From NCBI RefSeq assembly GCF_014202275.1, contig NZ_JACHGF010000003.1:124001-188000 (forward strand): DNA of 64,000 bases. The letters run 5' to 3'. A model generated the notes under the pieces. That model ran no database searches. It saw only the letters and a program-made list of their open reading frames with translations, and was not told the origin of the DNA. The stretch is from Rhabdobacter roseus. Lineage in GTDB: Bacteria > Bacteroidota > Bacteroidia > Cytophagales > Spirosomataceae. This document shows, in pieces, positions 26,285 to 34,703 of the stretch. The position numbers were made by a program, and so were the translations under genes. How positions within the stretch are numbered: position 1 is the stretch's first letter; the number at the start of each line of letters is the position of its first letter.

Positions 26285-28390
26285 TTACTTTCCGCTCGAT
26301 TCCCGTTGCTGCACGATGCGGTCAAAGGCCGTCGCCAGGGCCGGGTCAAACGCGGCTTTCTTTTTCCAGGCGTCGGAGCCGTACACCCCCGCCTGCTGGT
26401 AATCGAAGGGCTTGAAGTTGATCTTGCGAAGTACCTTGGGGTTTTTGATGGTAAAATCAAAGGCCGCGGGATTGGCAAAACCCGGATCGGCCACGACGGA
26501 ATTCTTGTCCTTGCCCGCGGCCTGCCACTCGGCCAGGGTTTGCTTGTTGAAAAGTACCTGGGCGCCGGGGCGCGTGTCCCAGTAGAGGTTCTGGTCGGAG
26601 GCGAGGTTGATCTGGTACCACTTGTTGAGCAGCAAGGTACCTGAGCCGTAGTAGACGATGTTGTTGGTGAAGGCAAACGACTGGTGCTCCTCCACCCGCG
26701 TGGCCTGGAGCTGCGCCCGGAGGTTGTTGGCAAAGATGTTGTTGCGGATGAGGTTCTCCTTGCCGTAGTGCTGGTGAAAGCCCGAATTTTTGCACTGGTA
26801 CACCAGGTTGTTCTCCATCACCACGCCCGTAGAGCCTTCGTCGGTGTAGAGGCCCCAGCCGCCGTAGTCGAACGAGTACACGTGGTGGATCACGTTGTTG
26901 TTCACGACGGTACCTTCCGACGGCCCCAGCGTATACACCCCGCCCATGTCGCTAAGTACCCCCCAGCCCAGATGATGGATGTGGTTGTAAGCCACGCGGT
27001 TGCGCTTGGACGGCGAATGCTTGTAGCCCCAGATCCAACCCACCGACACGCCCGAATAGCGGAAGTCGGCCACCTCGTTGTGGGTAAGCTCGTTATCGTG
27101 GCCGTGAAAAATAATGAGCGCCACCGCGCAGGGAAACACGTGCCCCCCCGACCGCACGATGTTGTTGTCCACCGCGATGTGGTGCGAAATTTCGTCGGCC
27201 TTGGGTCGTAGCGTCGTTTCACCAATCTTGACGCCACTGGCTCCGAGGTCGTGCAGGTAGCAGCGCTCCACGCGGCCGTTGGCGCAGGCCCGCCGAAACC
27301 AGATCCCACTCCCGCCCGTGTGGGCTACTTCGCAGTTCACAAACGACACGTGGTCGGCGAAATCCAGCTGAATGGCCGCTTCGATGGGGGCCGCTGCCTG
27401 GGTAGGGTCTACGCCGGTGGCGGGCATCTGGTAGCTGGCTACCTGGAACGACAGGTTCTCGAACCGCAGGTGCTGCACCCGTTTTCCGGTTTTTTCGTCG
27501 CCCGCAATGATCACAAATTTTTCGTTCAGGGGAGCCAGGGCAGTCATTTGGTCGGGGCGCTCGCCGGGACGGGGCCGGTAGTAGAGGGTACCTGAGCGCT
27601 CCAGGTACCACTCGCCGGGCGCATCCAGGGCGGCTTTGAGGTTTTCAAACACAAAGAGCGACTTGGCGTTGATCTTGTTCCAGGGCTTCATGCCCTCACC
27701 CACCACGTACAGGGCCGTATCGGCGGCACTAAAGCCCGCGATGTACTTGCGGGTATTGTCCCAATTGTGGTAAAAGGTAATGACCACGTCGTGCAGTTCC
27801 GCGGGCGACAGCCCCGCCAGCCAGCGGGTACTTTCCGGCGGTAGGGCAATGCGCTGCACGGCCAGGTCGGCCCGGTAGATGCGGGCGGAATCCAGGACGG
27901 TCTCGGTGACGCGCCGGGGCTGAAAGAAACCCTCCGTTTGGGCGCGGGTAGCGCGCTGGCCGTTGACGTAGAGCTGCTCAAAGCGCCAGCCGTAGCGGCG
28001 CACCTCGGGTACGTCGGCCTTCCAGAGGCTATCCGAGATTTTCTCAAAAGTACCTATGGACATCCCTCCGTAGAAGACGGGGGCCTCACTCCCCTCACCC
28101 CGAAACACCAGCGGACTGGCCTCGGTACCCGAGTCTTCGGTAGTGAGCCGCAGCGGCTCGGCCATCCAGTAGGTACCGGCCCGCACCACCACCTCAATGG
28201 GCCGCGCCGGAGCCGACGCCCGGCGTAGCTGGCGGGCCTTGTCGCGCGCGCCTTGCAGCGTGGCCAGGGGTCTTTCGGCCGTGCCGGGGTTTTGGTCGCT
28301 GCCCGTGGGGGCTACGTAGAGTTGCTGGGAAAAGGCACTGGCGGCCAGGCCTAGCCACAGCCAAGAGAGGTACAGGAAAAAGGATTTCAT
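26285..28390 (-). CDS. Secreted right-handed parallel beta-helix protein
   Basis: This 701-residue protein has a signal peptide and the typical opening QLYVAPTGSDQNPGTAERPL, where Asp and Pro mark a polysaccharide-active beta-helix. A region of solenoid turns follows (about 320-600), with NNIVRSGG, NNVIHHVYS and ENNLVYQCKNS repeats. Such folds are used by pectate lyases, polygalacturonases and alginate/chondroitin lyases, and also by GH-type enzymes. I see no catalytic signature that singles out one activity. Its place beside an SGNH hydrolase and a sulfatase suggests a role in degrading a decorated polysaccharide. Confidence 0.85.
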   Translation of the reverse strand: MKSFFLYLSWLWLGLAASAFSQQLYVAPTGSDQNPGTAERPLATLQGARDKARQLRRASAPARPIEVVVRAGTYWMAEPLRLTTEDSGTEASPLVFRGEGSEAPVFYGGMSIGTFEKISDSLWKADVPEVRRYGWRFEQLYVNGQRATRAQTEGFFQPRRVTETVLDSARIYRADLAVQRIALPPESTRWLAGLSPAELHDVVITFYHNWDNTRKYIAGFSAADTALYVVGEGMKPWNKINAKSLFVFENLKAALDAPGEWYLERSGTLYYRPRPGERPDQMTALAPLNEKFVIIAGDEKTGKRVQHLRFENLSFQVASYQMPATGVDPTQAAAPIEAAIQLDFADHVSFVNCEVAHTGGSGIWFRRACANGRVERCYLHDLGASGVKIGETTLRPKADEISHHIAVDNNIVRSGGHVFPCAVALIIFHGHDNELTHNEVADFRYSGVSVGWIWGYKHSPSKRNRVAYNHIHHLGWGVLSDMGGVYTLGPSEGTVVNNNVIHHVYSFDYGGWGLYTDEGSTGVVMENNLVYQCKNSGFHQHYGKENLIRNNIFANNLRAQLQATRVEEHQSFAFTNNIVYYGSGTLLLNKWYQINLASDQNLYWDTRPGAQVLFNKQTLAEWQAAGKDKNSVVADPGFANPAAFDFTIKNPKVLRKINFKPFDYQQAGVYGSDAWKKKAAFDPALATAFDRIVQQRESSGK

Positions 28391-28840
28391 AAAAAAGGAA
28401 AAGAAACGATTGACTACCCATAAAGGGGAGCAAAGCCGGAAGCATACTTGGTTAGCGGGCTGGTTTTTTAATGAAACCGCTGCGCTTATCGGTTGAATGT
28501 TTCCGGCCGCCGGGGTACCGGGCCGCCGGGCGCTAGGCTGTGGTTGATAAAAGTACCTCGCGTGCTTTTGGGTACGTCACTACCACTTGTTGCGTACCCA
28601 AAGGCACGCGGCCGGAGTCTTGAGGTACCTTGGCTATAAATATCGCGTGCCTACGGCACTTCATGCATTCATGATTACGTATCGCCTCGCTCGCGTTACT
28701 TTATACATTCGCAAGCCACTCGGCGGTCGGGTCAGGGTGGTTGGTAACAAAATTTTCTACAGAAGTACATTTCGCTCAAATCTGCCGGTACCTTACCAAA
28801 GATAGGTACCCTCAAAAGTACCAGGGCCTGGTGCTCTCCC
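28391..28840. other. Intergenic region with a large hairpin (28559-28610)
   Basis: No gene is seen here. A very stable hairpin has 18-nt arms (28559-28576 with 28593-28610) and a 16-nt loop. The single mismatch would pair as G:U in RNA transcribed rightward. There is no adjacent T run, so it is not an obvious terminator. Several dispersed palindromes fall around it. It could be a processed RNA structure or one copy of a mobile palindrome. Confidence 0.6.
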
Positions 28841-30397
28841 CTACTTCCCCATTTCCTCCACCGGCTCGCAGAACCGCACCAGCTGCTCCACCAACGGTAG
28901 GTTTTTAGGTACCTGGTGCTGGTAGGGGTGGGTGGCGCGGAAGCGGGCGATCAGCTCGCGCTGCATGGTCTGGATCAGGCGGTCGTGGCGGCCCGAGGGA
29001 GCCAGGTTGCGGGTTTCGTGGGGGTCGTTTTTCAGGTCGTAGAGCCAGTGCGTGATGCCCGGCGCGCCGTGGCCGGTTTCGTAGCCTTGGCCCAGGTCGC
29101 TTTTGCCGCTGGTGAATACGTACTTCCAGTCGCGGCTGCGCAGCATCACTTTATTATCCACCAGGAATTCGGAGAAAACGTACTCCCGGTGTTCCTTGCC
29201 GGGTTGGTGTTTTTCACCAGCCCGTTTTTCCGCCTGCTTCAGGAGCGGTACCAGACTCTTGCCCTGCACGCCCTCGATGGACTTCACCCCCACGGCTTCG
29301 GTCAGGGTAGGTACCAGGTCGATAAACTCCACCAGGGCGTCACTGGTGCGGTTGGCGCCCAGCCGCCCGCCCGTCTGGATCAGCAGCGGGGCTTTCACGG
29401 CGGGCTCCCACATGGTGTGCTTCTCGAAGCGCTTGTGGTCGTTGAGCAGGTACCCGTGGTCGCCGATGTACACCACGATGGTGTCCTGCTCCAGCTGCTG
29501 CTCGCGCAGGGCGTTCAGCACCAGGCCCACGTTTTTGTCGAGGTAGGTGACGGAGGTGTAGTAGGCCGCAATGATGCCCCGCTTCTCGTCGTCGGTCAGG
29601 TCTTTGAATACCAGCGGAATCCAGCGGTCGTCCTCGGGACTCCCCTGCGGCAGCACCATGTCTTCGGGCTTGTACTGGCCCGTGTACTCGATGGGGAAGT
29701 CAAAGGGCGAGTGCGGCTCTTTAAAGCCCAGCCACAGGCAAAAGCGCCCGTCGCGGTGTTTTTGAATAAACTCCACCGCCTGGTTGGCGTAGAAAGTACC
29801 CTCGGCGTCGGCATCGTAGTAGGGCGCGGGCAGCGCGTCGGCGTTGAGCCAGATCCGCGCCGGATCCTTGAAAGGCCGCCAGGTACCTTTGGTACGCAGC
29901 TCGTCGGGGATTTTGCGCGGCGGGTGCGCCTGGCGGTGGGCCAGGTACTCGCGGCCTTCGATCCTGTGGTCGAAGCCGTGGTTTAATTTATTATTAAAAT
30001 GATTTTTCCCGATGACGGCGCTCGTGAAACCCAGCGGCTTGAGGTGGTCGGCCAGGGTCGTTTGCTCTTCGGGAAAGGGCGTTTGCAGCAGCGTAACGCC
30101 CGTGGCGTGGGGTAGTTTGCCGGTCAGGAACGACTGCCGCGAGGGCGTACACACGGGCGAGTTGGCAAACGCGTGCGTGAAGCGTACCCCCCGCCGGGCC
30201 ATTTCGTCGAGGTGGGGCGTGCGGATGCGCGGATTCCCGTAGCAGCCCAGCACGTCGGTGGAGTGGTCGTCGCCGATGATGAATACAATATGGCGGAATG
30301 CTTTCTCCTCTTTCAGCAAAGTACCTAGCAAACCCGGCAGCGCCAGGCTGGCCATCGACAAGGTACCCGTTGTTTTAAAAAAATGCCTTCTATTCAT
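28841..30397 (-). CDS. Type I sulfatase (formylglycine-dependent)
   Basis: This 518-residue protein has a signal-like N-terminus (residues 1-28) and the sulfatase core. The metal site begins at DDH (residues 43-45). The formylglycine motif CTPSRQSFLTG is complete, with Cys83 as the modified residue. An anaerobic-type maturase or an FGE would convert Cys83; neither gene is in the window. Further metal ligands are seen in YIGDHG. The family removes sulfate esters from glycans in the periplasm or outside the cell. Together with the neighbouring SGNH and beta-helix proteins, this points to sulfated polysaccharide use, typical of marine sources. Confidence 0.93.
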   Translation of the reverse strand: MNRRHFFKTTGTLSMASLALPGLLGTLLKEEKAFRHIVFIIGDDHSTDVLGCYGNPRIRTPHLDEMARRGVRFTHAFANSPVCTPSRQSFLTGKLPHATGVTLLQTPFPEEQTTLADHLKPLGFTSAVIGKNHFNNKLNHGFDHRIEGREYLAHRQAHPPRKIPDELRTKGTWRPFKDPARIWLNADALPAPYYDADAEGTFYANQAVEFIQKHRDGRFCLWLGFKEPHSPFDFPIEYTGQYKPEDMVLPQGSPEDDRWIPLVFKDLTDDEKRGIIAAYYTSVTYLDKNVGLVLNALREQQLEQDTIVVYIGDHGYLLNDHKRFEKHTMWEPAVKAPLLIQTGGRLGANRTSDALVEFIDLVPTLTEAVGVKSIEGVQGKSLVPLLKQAEKRAGEKHQPGKEHREYVFSEFLVDNKVMLRSRDWKYVFTSGKSDLGQGYETGHGAPGITHWLYDLKNDPHETRNLAPSGRHDRLIQTMQRELIARFRATHPYQHQVPKNLPLVEQLVRFCEPVEEMGK

Positions 30398-30432
30398 TCA
30401 ATAAAGTGGGTTTAGGGAAAAAGTACCTTCAT

Positions 30433-31209
30433 TTACTTCACTTTATAAAACACCCCATCGATGGTGGCATTGTGTCCAAACATGCCTTCGCAGTAGCCTT
30501 TTGTGTAGTTTACAAAGGCAAATTCTTTAAAAAATCGAATTCTAAATGCACAGTCATCGCTTTCGGGTACTTTGTAAATAAAATCGGTGGCCGCTCTGAC
30601 CGTATCCGTTTCTATTTGCGCCATATTGCGCGCGGGGTCTTCCGTTACCGAAAAAATACCGAACGACATGTGACCTGGGCTCACTTGTGCAATGTCCAAA
30701 TCGCCCTGGCGACCGGCTTCGGTGTATTGATAATGGTAGGCGCCGGTGATATTCTCTACGCTCGTTTCTATTCGTTCGGCTCGTATCAGCGTATCGACCT
30801 TGCTCATGGTCAAAGTCCATTCTTTCCTGGTTTTTGGCGAAAACCAATGACCCGTAAATACTTCGCCGCTGGACGTACCGGTTAGTATTCCGGTTATATT
30901 CCCCGTTTTATCAAACTCCATAAGTCTAAAATCTCCGCCTTCGTCCGTCGTGCCAATGATTCTAATGGGTACTTTTTCTTTTGTATCTACATAGGTTAGC
31001 TCACCCACCACCACTTCATCTTGGATTTGATAATGAAGAAAAACCGCTGTCTTTTCGTTGATCTTCCCTTCCCAGGCTACCTGATAATTTTCCTGTTCCG
31101 TCTTTTCAGCCTCCGCTATCGGCTGTTCTTTTTCAACTCCCGTCTGGGTTTCCGTTTGGCTATGGCAAGAAAGAAGTAAAATAAATCCAAGGTGGAGTAG
31201 TCTTTTCAT
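30433..31209 (-). CDS. Lipoprotein of unknown function
   Basis: This 258-residue protein has a lipoprotein signal ending LLLSC (cysteine about residue 15), an acidic linker and a beta-rich body. The C-terminal 60 residues (FRIRFFKEFAFVNYTKGYCE, then GHNATIDGVFYKVK) resemble a small conserved domain found in Bacteroidota lipoproteins of unknown function. It lies at the host side of the AT-rich STAND island. Palindromes are present but sparse (near 30424, 30567 and 30967), so it still looks resident. No function is claimed. Confidence 0.7.
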   Translation of the reverse strand: MKRLLHLGFILLLSCHSQTETQTGVEKEQPIAEAEKTEQENYQVAWEGKINEKTAVFLHYQIQDEVVVGELTYVDTKEKVPIRIIGTTDEGGDFRLMEFDKTGNITGILTGTSSGEVFTGHWFSPKTRKEWTLTMSKVDTLIRAERIETSVENITGAYHYQYTEAGRQGDLDIAQVSPGHMSFGIFSVTEDPARNMAQIETDTVRAATDFIYKVPESDDCAFRIRFFKEFAFVNYTKGYCEGMFGHNATIDGVFYKVK

Positions 31210-31516
31210 TTTTAAATATTGAACAATAATGAGTCAGATTAAAAATGGCAGATTATTTGGTTGTAGATCTGTAAAAAAGGCTCATTTTCAGACACTTATC
31301 ATAAGTATTTTGAAAATATCTCATCATTCCCTACTTAAAAACTTGCCTATTTCCACAAATCACTCTTAGCAAATAACCATTAGCTCTTCACTTAAAATAA
31401 GTTATGGTGTATTTTAGATTTATTCAACTAGAACATTTCAATATATAGCCAGTAGAGTAAAATTATTAACCAAACCTTTAACTACAAATAACATTTATAT
31501 CTTCATTAATTCCTAT
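31210..31516. other. AT-rich intergenic stretch at the left side of the STAND island
   Basis: No gene, hairpin or repeat was recognised in these 300 bp. Composition changes abruptly from host-like to AT-rich here, and no RRGTACYY copy occurs. Confidence 0.5.
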
Positions 31517-34243
31517 CTACTTTTTTCTTTTAATTGTTGAAATATGATCTATTTTACGCTGTTCTTGGACGCTAATGCCTAACTTACTACATATTCTACT
31601 TCTTGTTTTATAGTCTACATCGAACATATACATATAGTCTATTACGAGATTTTGTAGTACAACAACGCTCAATTTATTTTTCTCCATATCATCCTTATAT
31701 TTTTCAATAATATCGATATGTGAAACTATATTTGAATAACTTAGCTTAATTGCTAGATCGATTAATTTCACCGAATTGTATGGCTGTGCTTCAAGTGCTT
31801 TATCAAAACTATTTTTTAATTTGTCGTACCCAATTGCATTTGAAATTCTTTTCGTTATGCCAAATGATGTCATAAAACAGAGCCTGAACACAAAACTCTT
31901 TGAGGCTTCTTCAACTCCTTTTTCTAAACTATTCCTATCTCTAAAGTGTTTCTCCCTGATTAGCTGGCTTATATGCTCAACAATATCTCTAGAATTTTTT
32001 TGAAGTAATTGCAAATAAAAATCCAATGTTTTTAATCCAACATTATAAGTAGTAACAACTAAATTTAGTTTTTGCTCTCCATCTAATTCTCCTCAATGTT
32101 TCTTGGCGACTTGCCCTAAGATATCAATTGTCTTTAATGCTCCTGTAATTTTTGCAAGAAAATCTATGGTTGAAATATCATCCTCTAGTGAAAAGCTATC
32201 ATAATCTGTCTCTTCTTCGTCAAGTTCCATTTCAAGTCTTTCATTTTCTTCCTGCTCTTGAAGGTCTGCACTCCTCTGTTTATCAACATTCACAATTTCC
32301 AAAACCTGTTGAGGTATTTTCTCCACTAACTCGTTAATTTCTTTTATTTCGTCTTGCAATTGCGCCACATCTGCTTCAGGCAGTAATGAATTTGCAATTT
32401 TAATTAGCTCACTAATTATAAAGTTATCTTTTGAAAGATGTGTTACAAACATTATGATACTCGCATATTCATCTCGAAACAAACGTAAGCACATTTTTGT
32501 CACAAGTTCCTTTATTTCTCTCTTGTTAGCAATTTCATTAGCAATATATTTTGCCACAAAAAAGTAGTAAACGTATTTCTCGTTAATATAAACACGACTA
32601 TTTACATAGAGCAATTTAGCAGCATCAAATGTTTCAAGAATTACATCTTTACGATACACCAAATCATGCTTTTCACAATACATTTTATGAAACGCATCAA
32701 ACTCATCAAGAGAAACATCTTTTACGCCTTGCTCAAATAGAAAGAAACAAAATTGCGTTAAGTAGTTATAATAAAGACTAATTTCTTTTCTGTCTTTAAT
32801 TGCTTTGTTGAAACATTCGTTTATTAAGACTTCATAATAAAAACCGTGTATCGAGTAATTAGGGTTTTGAATATTCCCACTCTCAAGCGCTTGTAATATA
32901 GAAAGCAAGTAAAAGGGATAGGATGGAACATAATTCTTCCCAATAATAGATTTTATATAAGAAATACAAGCATCATTTTTTCTAAGAATCTCATTATGAT
33001 CTTGAAAGCGCGATTCAACCCCAATCGTATTCCATTTATTAACCAAATCGTATCGAAACTTAGGCCCAAATTCTAGAATGGCATAAAGTTTAAAATTTTT
33101 GAAAGGGTCTTGTTTATTTAAATTCTCAATAATCATCAATGCATTACCTGTAATAATAATATTGCTATAAACCTTCTCTAAATTATTCATTAATACAGGC
33201 CAGTATTTGTTTTTTCCTTTAGTTGATTTATGAAAATCGTCAATGATGATTATAACTCTTGTAATATCAATTTCTGAAAGCTGAAAAGATGTTTCATACT
33301 GTTCCGATATTTTATTATTTATAATATTTTGTATTACTTCATGGCGTATATTAGAGCCAAAGTCTGTCCCATTTATTAGAACTGGGTAAAGTCCGAGTTC
33401 AAAATATTTTTGAAATAGATATTTACAATTTGCAGACTTACCCGCTAAATCATGTCCAACAAATACAAACTTTATCCCTTCTACGTCAATAGCACTTGTC
33501 AAATCATCTAGATTTTCAATCTTAGATATTGTAGACTTCTTTCCATTATTCAAGTCTTTAAGGTCGGGTGGAATATAAATATCTTCTAGTTGCAATTTAT
33601 CTACTTTACTATGAGCAAATATTGCTTCAAAACTATTTAAAAACTCTTTGAAACTATCCTTTATTTCAGGTATTACATGTAGATTATTTTTTTTCGCATC
33701 AGGCACTAATTCAATTATCTTATTTTCTTCTCTTAGCGCATCTTTAACATAGCGCACTAAATCCATTCTAAGTTTCTTTTCAAAATCACTTGTTGAATCA
33801 AATGTCTTATGGTACGCCCCTAATCCTTCTATTTCTCTTCTAAAGTCTTTAACTTTTTGAGCTTGTATTAAATCTGAGTCTTGTGGAATAGGTGATGAAT
33901 TAAAATAGAACATTATTTGAATATCGCCTTCCTTTGTGTATTTAGTATAAGCTAGTCGAAACTCCTCTTCTGTTCCAGAACCGCTTCTTCTTGTTGGCGA
34001 ACCAAACTTTTTCCACATTATACCAATGAAAATTTGGTAATCATTTCCAATTTGTCTATTGATCACATCTTGTCCGTCCTCTCCAACAGACGGATATGTA
34101 TCACTCTCCCATTTTAACAATTCAAGTCTGAAATTATCCCTTGAACCTATTGATTTATTAATTTCATCAACGGCTGCTTCTGCCGCCAGTCTTTCAGGTT
34201 CTGTATCGCCTGGTGAGGCTAAAAATATTTTAAATAGTTTCAT
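31517..34243 (-). pseudogene. DUF4062-STAND NTPase (NLR-like, likely anti-phage) interrupted by an in-frame TGA
   Basis: The frame runs about 908 codons and is interrupted by one TGA at 32093-32095. Part one (716 residues) has an N-terminal DUF4062 domain (LASPGDTEPERLAA, with IFIGIMWKKFGSPTRRSGSG). A STAND-type P-loop NTPase follows, with Walker A GHDLAGKS at 263-270 and Walker B IIIIDDFHK near 331. A helical C-terminal region closes part one. After the TGA the same frame continues, GELDGEQKLNLVV and on for 22 codons, then a further 169 codons ending at 31517. The continuation completes a conserved C-terminal block of this family. TGG to TGA is the simplest change. A TTG at 32024-32026 could restart translation. 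Composition and missing palindromes mark it as imported. Such proteins form NLR-like defence ATPases, but this copy may be inactive. Confidence 0.75.
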
Positions 34244-34301
34244 TTATTATTTTTTATAGATTTAATGATTAAAGTATCATCCTCGTTTATATATCATTTC
34301 A

Positions 34302-34334
34302 TAAATATATGCGTATTTTAGGGATCAAGTCAAA
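34302..34334 (-). promoter_or_regulatory. Candidate promoter of the DUF4062-STAND gene
   Basis: On the minus strand a TTTG box (34331-34334) is followed, after 21 bp, by TATATTTA (34302-34309), which matches seven of eight positions of TAnnTTTG. The start codon lies about 60 bp downstream. The spacing fits the Bacteroidota promoter rule. Confidence 0.4.
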
Positions 34335-34703
34335 TTTTTCGTCCCCTGTAAACCTTTCCATATTTTATATCCGTTCGCATATAAAACTTATGTATCAACT
34401 ATTAATATTATATTTGCAATCTATGGTCTTTATAGCCCGAAAAAAAAGCATAGCGCATTTTGTGTTGCCGCTTTTTTGCAACAATACATAAATACGCGTA
34501 CATTTACTATTGATTAGTGAGTTAGCTTGTAAACTCTTGCGCAGGCAAGACTCCATCAGCTTAAACAAGAGAAATGCACCAGGGTACTTTACAAACCTAT
34601 TCCCTTTCCCTTATCAATAAAACTCTCCCAAGCTGGCTGTTTAGGTATCTTTACCCTTAATGTGCTCTCTCATTCCTTACCCTAAGTACCTCATCTCCCC
34701 AAT
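34335..34703. other. Right edge of the STAND island, no gene seen
   Basis: This stretch is AT-rich up to about 34570. The first host palindrome, GGGTACTT, appears near 34582, so the island ends about there. I found no direct repeat, tRNA or integrase-like frame at the edge. Confidence 0.5.

Noticed and set aside
13038-32095. Stop codon reassignment or suppression, to explain TAG and TGA inside genes
   Set aside because: Two different stop codons are involved, most other genes end normally with TAG or TGA, and one gene in the same window is clearly decayed. Ordinary nonsense mutation or base-call error is simpler.
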